Assembly: GCA_002973575.1 (NCBI GenBank)
Contig: PVEQ01000002.1
Coordinates: 248,001 to 312,000, forward strand
Reading direction: 5' to 3'
Source of the DNA: Sediminibacterium magnilacihabitans
GTDB taxonomy: Bacteria > Bacteroidota > Bacteroidia > Chitinophagales > Chitinophagaceae
DNA: 64,000 nt
This document shows, piece by piece, positions 27,176 to 36,187 of this stretch (position 1 is the stretch's first letter; each line of letters opens with the position of its first letter). Under the pieces are notes generated by a model that saw only the letters and a list, made by a program, of their open reading frames with translations, ran no database searches and was not told the DNA's origin. The position numbers were made by a program, and so were the translations under genes.

Positions 27176-28423
27176 TTAGTCTCTGATCTGCCCATTGCCT
27201 TTGATGATCCATTTATAGCTGGTGAGTTCTTCCAGGCCCATCGGGCCACGGGCATGCAGCTTCTGTGTACTGATGCCGATCTCTGCACCAAGGCCAAACT
27301 GCGCACCATCTGTAAAGGCAGTTGAAGCATTTACATAAACGGCTGCGGCATCAACCTGGTTGAGGAACAAACGTTGGTGCGTTGTATTTTCTGAAATGAT
27401 GGCTTCACTGTGTTTTGAGCTATGCGCGGCGATATGATCCAAGGCCTCGTTAATACCTTGCACTGTTTTGATCGCCATCCGGAGTGACAGGAATTCCGTG
27501 CCATAGTGCTCTTTTTGTGCATGATGCAGCAATGCAGGAGGATAGTGCCCTTCGAGGTTTGCATAACTTGCCGCATCAGCATAAATTTCTACCTGCTTTT
27601 CTGCAAGTGGTAATGCCAGTTCTGGTAGTGCCTGTAAACGGCTGCTGTCTATCAGCAAGCAGTCGAGGGCATTACATACACTCACTCTTCTTGTTTTGGC
27701 ATTGCAGATGATCTGCTTTCCTTTTTCTACATCGCCTGTTTCATCGAAATAAGTATGTACAATACCAGCCCCGGTTTCTATTACGGGCACCCGGCTGTTT
27801 TGCCGAACATAATCGATCAATTGCTGGCTGCCGCGGGGTATCAGCACATCCACCAAACCTGTAGCATTCATTAATGCAGCTGTGGCTTCGCGTTCAGCAG
27901 GTAACAGTTGTGCTACTGCCGTATCTATACGATGCTTATGTAATGCCCGGTGAATGATGCCTATCAGCAGCATATTTGAAAAAGCGGCGTCACTACCACC
28001 CTTTAAAATACATACATTGCCTGTTTTGAAACACAGTGCAAATACATCCATCGTTACATTGGGGCGCGCTTCGTAAATGATACCTACAACTCCTAATGGC
28101 ACACGAACCCGTGACACTTCCAATCCATTGGGTAATGTTTTTTCATCAATCACATTTCCTAAAGGAGTAGTTAATGCGGCAACCTTCAAAATATCATTGG
28201 CAATATCCTGAATCCTTGATGCAGTGAGCAAGAGGCGGTCGTACTTTGGGTCAGCCGCATCCATCTTATTAAGGTCTTTCTTATTGGCAGCCAGTACCGC
28301 ATCTGTTTCCTGCATCAATGTAGAAGCCAATTCCTTTAATACTGCATTTACCTGCGCAGGCTCCAATCGAATCATTACCCTGGTAGCGCTACGGGCCTGC
28401 TCAAAATATTCCTTATAATCCAT
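27176..28423 (-). CDS. proA: Gamma-glutamyl phosphate reductase (glutamate-5-semialdehyde dehydrogenase)
   Basis: This 415-residue enzyme reduces gamma-glutamyl phosphate to glutamate semialdehyde with NADPH, the second step of proline synthesis. Family marks include '[18 protein letters not shown]' near residue 107, '[11 protein letters not shown]', the region '[11 protein letters not shown]', the active-site cysteine in '[13 protein letters not shown]' near 250, and '[21 protein letters not shown]' near the end. Length is normal for ProA. It follows proB by 11 bases on the same strand, so the two form an operon. Confidence 0.96.
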   Translation of the reverse strand: MDYKEYFEQARSATRVMIRLEPAQVNAVLKELASTLMQETDAVLAANKKDLNKMDAADPKYDRLLLTASRIQDIANDILKVAALTTPLGNVIDEKTLPNGLEVSRVRVPLGVVGIIYEARPNVTMDVFALCFKTGNVCILKGGSDAAFSNMLLIGIIHRALHKHRIDTAVAQLLPAEREATAALMNATGLVDVLIPRGSQQLIDYVRQNSRVPVIETGAGIVHTYFDETGDVEKGKQIICNAKTRRVSVCNALDCLLIDSSRLQALPELALPLAEKQVEIYADAASYANLEGHYPPALLHHAQKEHYGTEFLSLRMAIKTVQGINEALDHIAAHSSKHSEAIISENTTHQRLFLNQVDAAAVYVNASTAFTDGAQFGLGAEIGISTQKLHARGPMGLEELTSYKWIIKGNGQIRD

Positions 28424-28434
28424 ACTGCATCTGT

Positions 28435-29514
28435 TTAAACCGAGAGGTAAAAATAATCATAATGCACCAATGCTTTTTGGTTACGCTCTCCTATCCGTTC
28501 CTGTGCTTTATCTGAGCCATATTGTGCGATACCCAATCCCACCAACTGTGCGGCTTCATCCACTACCTGTATGATATCTCCTTTTTGAAAATCAGATAAT
28601 ATCGCTGTTACGCCTACCGGCAGCAGGCTCGTTGCCTTGCCGGAGAGTAATGCCGCTTTAGCGCCTTCATTGATTTGCACCACACCTGTGGCGGCATTGG
28701 CAGCGGTGGCCAGCCATTTCTTCGTACCGGAAGCATTTTTATCCGGTACAAACCGTGTATGCGTCAGCTTATTATCCAACAGATCTGGCAGCACATTGTC
28801 TTTTTTCCCATTGGCAATGTGTACAGGTATTCCCAATCGGGCCACTTTCTGTGCCATCACCGATTTGGTAACCATTCCTCCGCGTCCGAACTGCGACTTA
28901 CCGGGAGAAACAAAGCTTGCAAAATGGGTCTCCCTGGCGCGTATCTCTTCTATCACCTGTGCGCCTTCCTGCCTTGGATCACCATTGTACACGCCATCCA
29001 CATTCGATAATATGATCAGGGCATCGGCATCCAACATAGCCGCTACCAATCCCGCCAACTCATCATTATCTGTAAACATCAATTCGGTAACGGATACCAC
29101 ATCGTTTTCGTTGACGATGGGCACCACTTTATTTTGCAGCAGTATCTGGAAACAATTCTTCATGTTCAGGTAATGCTTGCGGTCGCGGAAATCTTCCTTC
29201 GTAACCAATACCTGCGCGCAAAGCATATGATGCTCCTGGAAAAGACTGGAATAGGTGTTGATCAATTGTACCTGTCCTACTGCTGCCAACAGTTGTCTCG
29301 CTGCAATGGCATCGGTTCGTTCCGGCACACTGATCAAGCTCCTTCCCGAAGCTACTGCACCGGAAGATACCAATATAACCTCCACTTCCCTGTCCTTTAA
29401 CTGTGCCAGTTGTGAAGTAATATTTTTTATTCTTGTAATATCGGGCAGTCCGTCACCCTGTGTGAGCACATTGGAACCAATCTTGACAACTACGCGTTTA
29501 TAATGTGCGCCCAT
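28435..29514 (-). CDS. proB: Glutamate 5-kinase
   Basis: A 359-residue enzyme that phosphorylates glutamate at the gamma position, the first and feedback-regulated step of proline synthesis. The amino-acid kinase domain begins '[16 protein letters not shown]' and includes '[10 protein letters not shown]' near 51 and '[21 protein letters not shown]' near 138-158. A C-terminal PUA domain from about 265 has '[11 protein letters not shown]'-like and '[11 protein letters not shown]' segments, as in long bacterial ProB. It precedes proA. The 293-base gap upstream carries possible RNA structure. Confidence 0.96.
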   Translation of the reverse strand: MGAHYKRVVVKIGSNVLTQGDGLPDITRIKNITSQLAQLKDREVEVILVSSGAVASGRSLISVPERTDAIAARQLLAAVGQVQLINTYSSLFQEHHMLCAQVLVTKEDFRDRKHYLNMKNCFQILLQNKVVPIVNENDVVSVTELMFTDNDELAGLVAAMLDADALIILSNVDGVYNGDPRQEGAQVIEEIRARETHFASFVSPGKSQFGRGGMVTKSVMAQKVARLGIPVHIANGKKDNVLPDLLDNKLTHTRFVPDKNASGTKKWLATAANAATGVVQINEGAKAALLSGKATSLLPVGVTAILSDFQKGDIIQVVDEAAQLVGLGIAQYGSDKAQERIGERNQKALVHYDYFYLSV

Positions 29515-29566
29515 GAATAACCAACCTTTTAATGAGGTGTAAAACTACTGATTAAAAGCTTCTGCA

Positions 29567-29634
29567 AGTTGGCCCATCTCGCGGGGCTCCTCCGCAGGAA
29601 ATTTCTGCGTGCTGGCCAGCCTCACTTGCCAACT
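29567..29634 (-). promoter_or_regulatory. Structured leader-like element upstream of proB
   Basis: An outer stem AGTTGGC/GCCAACT (29567-29573 with 29628-29634) encloses several smaller GC-rich hairpins: GCGG/CCGC (29581-29584 with 29592-29595), the overlapping alternative CGCAG/CTGCG (29593-29597 with 29605-29609), and the palindrome GCTGGCCAGC (29611-29620). The two inner hairpins share bases and are mutually exclusive. The element lies 53-120 bases before the proB start and would be in its 5' leader. I match it to no known riboswitch. The remainder of 29515-29807 shows nothing I can assign. Confidence 0.35.
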
Positions 29635-29807
29635 GGTAGAAAACTCCTGCAGGCTGACTGAATCTATTGGCTTTACAGATAGAAATTGCCGTCAGTAAAC
29701 TATTCGTCAATTTGGGAAATGCGGGTCGATCCTGTCATTAGCACAAATTCCATTAAATATCGGTATCTTACCCTATCGTAACAACAAACACTATAAAACA
29801 TTAAACC

Positions 29808-30719
29808 ATGTATAAGACAAGACGGGATTTTCTGAAAACAAGTTCCCTTGCTTTGGGTGGAACTTTACTTTTACCTCACGACCTTTTTGCTGCCTCCAAA
29901 AGAAAAGAAATACTGGGCATTCAACTCTACTCGGTGAGGGATGATATGAAGAAAGACCCGGCTGGCACCCTGAAACTATTGTCTGCCATGGGTTACAGGT
30001 ATGTTGAACATGCCAATTATATCGACCGGAAATTCTATGGTTATACTGCTTCTGAATTTAAAAAGCAGCTCGATGGATTAGGTATGAAGATGCTGAGCGG
30101 CCATACTGTTTTTAACAAGAACCATTGGGATGCTACCAAAAAGGAATTTACCGATACATGGAAATACACCGTGGAAGATGCAGCTACTGCAGGGCAACAA
30201 TTCGTTATCAGTCCCTGGCTGGATGAGAGCTACCGCAAAAACGCCGACGACCTGAAGCGTTATATGGAAGTCTTTAATCAATGCGGGGAATTGTGTAAAA
30301 AATCGGGCATGAAGTTCGGGTACCACAACCACGATTTTGAATTCAATCAACACCTCGGTGGCATGCGCGTGTATGATATCATCCTTCAATATACCGATCC
30401 TGCACTGGTAGCGCAGCAACTGGATACCGGCAACCTGTACAATGGTGGCGCCACTGCTATGGAAACCGTTAAAAAGTACCCGGGTAGGTTCGAACTCATG
30501 CATGTAAAAGATGAGATTAAAAGCGAAAACGGCAACGAGAAATTCGAAAGCACGGTTTTAGGCAAGGGCATTGTAAACGTTAAAGAAGTGATTGATTTCG
30601 GCCGTAAATCAGGCGGCACCACCCATTTCATCATCGAGCAGGAAGCCTACCAGGGTAAATCGCCGCTGGACTGCGCACGTGAAGACTTCAGCGTGATGAA
30701 AAAATGGGGGTACGCCTGA
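29808..30719 (+). CDS. Tat-exported sugar phosphate isomerase/epimerase-like TIM-barrel protein
   Basis: A 303-residue protein with a twin-arginine leader ('TRRDFLKTSSLALGG') and a xylose-isomerase-like/AP-endonuclease-2 TIM barrel. Metal-binding segments are visible: 'FGYHNHDFEF' near residue 166, 'QLDTGNLYNGG' near 200, 'ELMHVKDE' near 224, and a terminal 'FIIEQEAYQ' near 275. Relatives include periplasmic proteins found beside Gfo/Idh/MocA oxidoreductases and DUF1080 proteins, as here: the gene converges on the DUF1080 gene with a 12-base gap. It may act on a keto-sugar intermediate; the substrate is unknown. Confidence 0.82.
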   Translation: MYKTRRDFLKTSSLALGGTLLLPHDLFAASKRKEILGIQLYSVRDDMKKDPAGTLKLLSAMGYRYVEHANYIDRKFYGYTASEFKKQLDGLGMKMLSGHTVFNKNHWDATKKEFTDTWKYTVEDAATAGQQFVISPWLDESYRKNADDLKRYMEVFNQCGELCKKSGMKFGYHNHDFEFNQHLGGMRVYDIILQYTDPALVAQQLDTGNLYNGGATAMETVKKYPGRFELMHVKDEIKSENGNEKFESTVLGKGIVNVKEVIDFGRKSGGTTHFIIEQEAYQGKSPLDCAREDFSVMKKWGYA

Positions 30720-30731
30720 ATACTTACAGCG

Positions 30732-31502
30732 TTATAATTCTCTCAACCAGATATTACGGTAACTCAATGGCTCACTCTTATCACCATGCGCCTGCAACTT
30801 AATGGGAGCAGGGCCGTGTTTGTGATAACTGGGTTGGCCTATGTAAGGTGTATCTCCCTTCAACTCCGTATTATTCTGTACCAGCACCCCATTATGGAAT
30901 ACGGTAACACGCGCAGGTGATTTGAGGGTACCATCTTCATTGAAACGCGGGGCAGTCCATATAACATCATAGCTCTGCCATTCTCCGGGTTTCCTGCAGG
31001 CATTCACCAGTGGCGGCGATTGCTTATAGATACTGCCCGCCTGTCCGTTCACATAAGTGCTATTGTTGTAATTGTCTAACACCTGCAGTTCATAACCACC
31101 AGCGCCAAAAGGTATCGATGCGAGAAAGACACCGCTGTTTCCCCTGGCCTGCCCTGTACCAGTAATATTCTCCGGGATACGGTATTCGATGTGTAACTGA
31201 AAATCAGTGAACGTTTTTTTTGTCTGGATATCACCTACAGTTTTATCCACTGTCATGATGTGATCCACTAATTTCCAATTATTACCCGAAGCAGGATTCT
31301 TTACAGCTTCCCATTCGTTGAGACTGGTTCCATCGAATAACACGATGGCATCGGAAGGCGCATTATCACAGGTTTGTCCCGGTGTAACAACTTTTGGTAC
31401 GGGACTGTAATATTCGGTTGCGCGTGGATCGCCCTGTTGTGCGTAAGAAGCTGAAGTAGCGAGCGTAATTGCTACAATGCTTAAAAGGATTTTCTTATTC
31501 AT
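30732..31502 (-). CDS. DUF1080 (3-keto-disaccharide hydrolase-type) secreted protein
   Basis: This 256-residue protein has a Sec signal peptide (to about residue 21, 'ASYAQQ') and a concanavalin-like DUF1080 domain: 'IVLFDGTSLNEWEAV' near 53, 'FTDFQLHIEYRIPE' near 98, 'GNSGVFLAS' near 121, 'YELQVLDNYNN' near 136, and 'PIKLQAHGDKSEPLSYRNIWLREL' at the end (in part). Members of this family cleave 3-keto-glycosides by elimination/hydration in bacteria that use an oxidise-then-cleave route. It is 30 bases downstream of a Gfo/Idh/MocA oxidoreductase gene, the expected partner. Confidence 0.87.
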   Translation of the reverse strand: MNKKILLSIVAITLATSASYAQQGDPRATEYYSPVPKVVTPGQTCDNAPSDAIVLFDGTSLNEWEAVKNPASGNNWKLVDHIMTVDKTVGDIQTKKTFTDFQLHIEYRIPENITGTGQARGNSGVFLASIPFGAGGYELQVLDNYNNSTYVNGQAGSIYKQSPPLVNACRKPGEWQSYDVIWTAPRFNEDGTLKSPARVTVFHNGVLVQNNTELKGDTPYIGQPSYHKHGPAPIKLQAHGDKSEPLSYRNIWLREL

Positions 31503-31532
31503 TTGATTGTGTTTTTATTGTTCAATAAAGCA

Positions 31533-32864
31533 TTAAATCTTTGGTAACTGGTATCCGTTATGGTATTGTTTCATCAGGTACGTTGCATTAACCGCATCAT
31601 CGGTAAACTTCGAAAGGGCCTTATCCCAATACAATTTTTTTCCGGTGCGATAAGATATATTACCCATTTGTGCTACCGTGGCTACATGTGCTCCGGCCTG
31701 AATGGAACAATGCAATTCATCCATCCTTCTGGATTTCACCACACTGACAAAATTTTCCCAGTGCTTGTCGAGTCCGTTATCGGATGGTTTTACCAAAGGC
31801 TTACTGACTTTATTTTTACTTTGTCTTTCTTCAATCACCTCCCATCCACCGCGACTCAATACAAGCGTTCCATTGTTTCCTATAAACGCAATTCCATGAT
31901 CTCTTCCATACGATCCATTGTCAATACCCATAGCAGAATCCCACACCAGGTTAAAATGATCGAACTCATACATAGTAGTAAGCGTGTCTGGCGTTTCTTC
32001 ATACAGGTCAGGATAAGCAAACCGCCCGCCCATTCCGTCGATCGTTTTAGGAACACCTGCCTTCATACCCAGCAGGGCATAATCCAATAAATGCACACCC
32101 CAGTCGGTCATAAGTCCGCCCGCATAATCCCAGAACCATCGAAAATGAAAATGGAACCGGCTGGCGTTGAAAGCCCTTGTAGGCGCGGGTCCCAGCCATT
32201 GTTGATAATCAACTCCTGCCGGTGGAGCGCTGTCCGGCACCACAGGCTGAGGGCGCATCCACCCCTGATAACACCAAACCTTTACCGTACGTATATTTCC
32301 TAATTGTCCGCTTTGTACATAATCCACTGCATCCCTGAAATGCTGCTGGCTGCGTTGCCACTGCCCCGCCTGCACTACCTTATTATATCGTTGTTGTGCC
32401 GCTACCATGGTCCTGCATTCCACAATGGAATTGCCTACGGGCTTTTCAACATATACATCTTTTCCCGCTTCGCAGGCATGTATCATGATCAAAGCATGCC
32501 AGTGATCGGGCGTTCCAATGATCACTGCATCAATGTCTTTTTGTTCCAACAATTTGCGATAATCGGGATATCTTTTTATCCTGGAAGTATCCATGCCGGT
32601 TTTAGCCAGCTCACCCAATCTTTTTTCTATAACATTGCTGTCGATATCGCAAACGGCTACCAGGTTTATGCCTGGTATTTTCAATGCTGCCTTTACATTA
32701 GACCACCCCATTCCGTTAATACCAATAGCGCCAATATTCAACTGGTCGCTGGGTAGCATACGATTTTTAAAAATGGCGAAGGCCTTGTTATCAAAAGCTG
32801 ACGCCAATGCGCCTGCGCCGAGTAACAGTGAAGATTGTTGCAAGAATTTTTTTCTCGAATACAT
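31533..32864 (-). CDS. Gfo/Idh/MocA family oxidoreductase with Tat-like leader
   Basis: A 443-residue NAD(P)-dependent dehydrogenase. The leader 'SRKKFLQQSSLLLGAGALA' resembles a twin-arginine signal with RK in place of RR. The Rossmann part has 'IGAIGINGMGW' near residue 44 and the diagnostic 'VYVEKPVGNS' near 136. The C-terminal domain has 'WGVHLLDYALL' near 256, containing the catalytic-type His and Asp. Such exported enzymes may oxidise glycosides at C3, using a tightly bound cofactor. It is transcribed with the DUF1080 gene and begins 12 bases after the truncated beta-lactamase frame. Confidence 0.85.
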   Translation of the reverse strand: MYSRKKFLQQSSLLLGAGALASAFDNKAFAIFKNRMLPSDQLNIGAIGINGMGWSNVKAALKIPGINLVAVCDIDSNVIEKRLGELAKTGMDTSRIKRYPDYRKLLEQKDIDAVIIGTPDHWHALIMIHACEAGKDVYVEKPVGNSIVECRTMVAAQQRYNKVVQAGQWQRSQQHFRDAVDYVQSGQLGNIRTVKVWCYQGWMRPQPVVPDSAPPAGVDYQQWLGPAPTRAFNASRFHFHFRWFWDYAGGLMTDWGVHLLDYALLGMKAGVPKTIDGMGGRFAYPDLYEETPDTLTTMYEFDHFNLVWDSAMGIDNGSYGRDHGIAFIGNNGTLVLSRGGWEVIEERQSKNKVSKPLVKPSDNGLDKHWENFVSVVKSRRMDELHCSIQAGAHVATVAQMGNISYRTGKKLYWDKALSKFTDDAVNATYLMKQYHNGYQLPKI

Positions 32865-32876
32865 ACGGCAAGTTAT

Positions 32877-33362
32877 TTAATGATTATGGTGTTGACAGCT
32901 TTTCTGGTATGCTTTTTCCAGTTCATCCAAAACATAATCGGAATTACCACCATCTGCCAGTACTTCAGCATCTCTTTCATTGATCATCATCTGGGCGCCG
33001 GTTTGTTTTTTGATGGCTGCCATCGCGCCTACATGGTCAAAGTGCGCATGTGTGGCCAGCAATATTTTAATATCCTCAAATTTGAATCCCAATGCTCTTA
33101 CATGCGCGCGGATCAATGGACCGGAGTCATCCAGTCCCGTATTGATTAGGATATGCCCCTTGGGTGTAGTGATAAGGTATGCTGCCAATTCATACGTGCC
33201 AACATAGTACAGGTTCCCCGCTATATGGAAGGGTTGGTAATCCTGCGACCATTCTTTGTTGTGATCTGAAGATACGATCAGCTTTTGGGCGTGGGCTGGG
33301 CAGTTGATGACAATAAAAACAACAACCAGCGTAAACGACCACCATCTTTTATATAAAGCCAT
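32877..33362 (-). pseudogene. 3'-truncated subclass B3 metallo-beta-lactamase
   Basis: The first half of a B3 metallo-beta-lactamase is clear: signal peptide ending 'PAHAQ', 'PFHIAGNLYYVGTYELAAYLI', and the zinc motif 'THAHFDHVGAM' (His-x-His-x-Asp-His). Full enzymes have about 290 residues and two further zinc histidines (standard positions 196 and 263). Here the similarity stops after 'GGNSDYVL', and an unrelated tail of about 15 residues ending 'QHHNH' leads to the stop at 161 residues. Only 12 bases separate it from the next gene, so the missing half is deleted, not frameshifted. I expect no beta-lactamase activity. Its place between the rhamnosidase and oxidoreductase genes suggests a deletion during operon rearrangement. 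Confidence 0.75.
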
Positions 33363-33395
33363 CGTATTTCGTTTCTATTTTAGTAACCATCTGAT

Positions 33396-36113
33396 CTATT
33401 TCCAGGGCATGCTGAACTGGTATTTACCGGAACCTGCTTTCAATATTACCTGCTCTTTTTCTGTGCTCACTACCTCGAGATCTTTCAATGTAGACAAAAC
33501 CTTGCCGCTTTCCATTATTTTTTCAGCATTGGCAGCAGGAACATAAATAGTAGCTGTTGTATTCGCCGGTATCTCCACATCCATGATCAATTGATGATCC
33601 TGTATTTTCCAACCCGAAGCCAGTTTTCCGTATAAGGTTTGATAACTGGCAGCAGCCTGGGTAAAACCTCCGCCGATATGCGGTTGTATGTGGATGTTTT
33701 TATACGCACTTCCGTCTTCTTCGGTATCCATTCCCACCATCACCCGGTATAACCAATCGCCAATAGACCCATACGCATAGTGGTTAAAAGAGTTCATGCC
33801 GGCTGTTTGGAACGTGCCGTTGGTTTTAATACCATCCCAGCGTTCCCATATAGTGGTAGCGCCCATTTTTACAGGATACAACCAGGAAGGATAGGTATCC
33901 TGTAACAATAAAGTATAGGCTATATCTGTATGGCCAAAACGACTGAGTACCTGGCAGAGATAAGGTGTGCCCAGGAAACCGGTGGTGAGGTGGTTCCTGT
34001 ATCGCTTGATATTTTCTACCAGCCTGTCAGCCGCCTGCTGGCGCAAAGTCTCCGGCAACATATCGAATTGCAATGCCAGCACATAGGATGTTTGTGTGTT
34101 GGACATGGTAGCGCCGTTGGGTGTAAGGTACTCTTTTACAAATGCATCTTTGATCCTTTTTAAAAGTTCCGTGTAGGCTGTTACATCGTCTGTTTTACCC
34201 AATACTTTGGCGGTATTAATGAGTAATTGCGTAGAGTGGGCATAAAAACATTGTGCAATCAGGTACTTATTGGTAATAGCAGAATTACCATCGGGGTCAT
34301 CACCGAGACTGTAGAACAACCAGTCGCCAAAATGAAAACCTGTGTTCCATAAATCGTTAACGCTTTGGCCCTTCATATAATCAACCCAGGCTTTCATACT
34401 GGCATACTGATCTTCCAATATTCTCTTGTCGCCATAAGCCAGGTACATATTCCATGGAACGATGGTTGAAACATCTGCCCAGCCTGTACTGCCGCCGGCA
34501 GAGGGGCCCAGCACATTGGGTATCACATGCGGAACCCTTCCGTCAGGCAATTGATCGGCCGATACATCTTTCAGCCACTTGGCAAAGAAATTATGTGCAT
34601 CTCTTAAGAAAGTAGCGGTGCGTGAAAACACCTGTGCATCACCGGTCCAGCCCAACCGCTCATCCCTTTGCGGACAATCGGTAGGTACATCCAGGAAATT
34701 ACCCCTCAGCCCCCATTCAATATTATGCTGCAACTGGTTGATCATAGCATTGGAGCAGGTAAAACTACCCGTGGGTCTCATATCGGAATACAAGGTAACA
34801 GCAGTGAGGTCTTCGGGTTTTAACTCACCGGGATAGCCTTCTACTTTGATGAAACGAAAGCCATGCCAGGTAAAATGCGGCTCAAAAGTTTCTTCGCCTT
34901 CGCCATTTAAAATATAGTTATCCTGTGCTTTGGCAATGCGCAGGTTCTCGGTATAAAAATTGCCTTCTTTATCCAACACTTCTGCATGCGATATGGTGAT
35001 GCGCGTTCCTGCTTTTCCTTTAGCTTTAAGCACTACCCAACCTACCAGGTTTTGTCCGAAGTCAATCACCTGTTCGCCTTTGGGCGTTTTAAATATTTTA
35101 ACCGGCTGGAATGTTTCGTGTTTTTTTACCGGCTCATTGTATGTGGCTACCAGCGCCGATTTGGAAAAATCTGCACGCTTTACGCCGCTCCAATCATTAT
35201 CGTGATACCCGGCTGTTGCCCATCCTTTTTTTGCCAGCCTGGCATCGATGGTCTCGCCATGGTAAATTTCCGAATAGCGGATGGCTCCTGTAGAAGACTT
35301 CCAGCTTTCATCCGATACAATGCTTTTGGTGGTACCATCTGTGTATGTAATATCCAACTGAAAAAGCAGCGCGATGTCTTTACCATAAGAATCGTGGTTG
35401 CCACTCCAGGCGATATAACTCCTGTACCAACCATTGCCCAACTCAACACCAATGGCGTTATCGCCTTCCTGTAAGAGGTTGGTTACATCATAAGCCTGGT
35501 ATTGCAAGCGTTTGTTATAGCTGGTCCAGCCCGGTGTGAGATAAGCATCTCCTACCCGTTTGCCATTGATCTGTGCTTCGTATAAACCATGCGCCGTAAT
35601 ATATGCCGTGGCTGATTTTATTTTTTTAGCACTGTTGAATGCTTTGCGGAAAAGCGGCGAAGCGCGCAGGCTGTCTTCTTCAAATCCAGGTACAATCCAT
35701 GCGGCTTTCCAATCAGAAGGCGTTAGCAAACCCATTTGAAAAAAGGCCGGTGCACTCCAGGCAGAAACATTGCCCGCATTGTCCCACACACGCACCTGCC
35801 AATAATAACGCTTACCTGCTTTCAACGCTTCTCCAGGATAAGGCACATAAAGAGATTGGTCTGAAACCACTTTGCCGGTGCCTTTGTTTTTCATCATTTC
35901 ATGTGGGTTGTCGCCCACTCTTATTTCATAGGCAGTTTGTTGGCTGTTCCGTTGATCCGAAACAAGTTGCCAGCTAAACCGGGGATGTGTAATATCCAAT
36001 CCAATTGGATTATCTGCATTCTCCGTACGCAGGTTTTCCAGGCGCACTTGCGCTATTGACGACAGGGAGAACAATACTTGTAAGATGATAACGAATGAAA
36101 ATGCTTTTTTCAT
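33396..36113 (-). CDS. Alpha-L-rhamnosidase, GH78
   Basis: This 905-residue secreted enzyme would release terminal alpha-L-rhamnose. It has a signal peptide ending 'SIAQV', an N-terminal Ig-like domain ('DNPIGLDITHPRFSWQLV'), a Bac_rhamnosid_N-like domain (about 155-330, 'ATAYITAHGLYEAQINGKRVGD' in part), a beta domain to about 445, and the (alpha/alpha)6 catalytic domain. The GH78 catalytic block 'DCPQRDERLGWTGDAQ' lies near residues 478-493, and the second carboxylate region 'TTIWERWDGI' near 750. Length and layout are standard. It is 33 bases upstream of the broken beta-lactamase gene on the same strand. Confidence 0.95.
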   Translation of the reverse strand: MKKAFSFVIILQVLFSLSSIAQVRLENLRTENADNPIGLDITHPRFSWQLVSDQRNSQQTAYEIRVGDNPHEMMKNKGTGKVVSDQSLYVPYPGEALKAGKRYYWQVRVWDNAGNVSAWSAPAFFQMGLLTPSDWKAAWIVPGFEEDSLRASPLFRKAFNSAKKIKSATAYITAHGLYEAQINGKRVGDAYLTPGWTSYNKRLQYQAYDVTNLLQEGDNAIGVELGNGWYRSYIAWSGNHDSYGKDIALLFQLDITYTDGTTKSIVSDESWKSSTGAIRYSEIYHGETIDARLAKKGWATAGYHDNDWSGVKRADFSKSALVATYNEPVKKHETFQPVKIFKTPKGEQVIDFGQNLVGWVVLKAKGKAGTRITISHAEVLDKEGNFYTENLRIAKAQDNYILNGEGEETFEPHFTWHGFRFIKVEGYPGELKPEDLTAVTLYSDMRPTGSFTCSNAMINQLQHNIEWGLRGNFLDVPTDCPQRDERLGWTGDAQVFSRTATFLRDAHNFFAKWLKDVSADQLPDGRVPHVIPNVLGPSAGGSTGWADVSTIVPWNMYLAYGDKRILEDQYASMKAWVDYMKGQSVNDLWNTGFHFGDWLFYSLGDDPDGNSAITNKYLIAQCFYAHSTQLLINTAKVLGKTDDVTAYTELLKRIKDAFVKEYLTPNGATMSNTQTSYVLALQFDMLPETLRQQAADRLVENIKRYRNHLTTGFLGTPYLCQVLSRFGHTDIAYTLLLQDTYPSWLYPVKMGATTIWERWDGIKTNGTFQTAGMNSFNHYAYGSIGDWLYRVMVGMDTEEDGSAYKNIHIQPHIGGGFTQAAASYQTLYGKLASGWKIQDHQLIMDVEIPANTTATIYVPAANAEKIMESGKVLSTLKDLEVVSTEKEQVILKAGSGKYQFSMPWK

Positions 36114-36187
36114 GGCAAGCTTTAAGTGTTAAAGGGGCAGTAATTTAACTATTTTTATGCCTGAACTATCATGTAGCATCCTGCCTT

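Noticed and set aside
32877..33362. Functional carbapenemase or resistance gene
   Set aside because: The C-terminal half with two required zinc ligands is missing and there is no room for it before the next gene.
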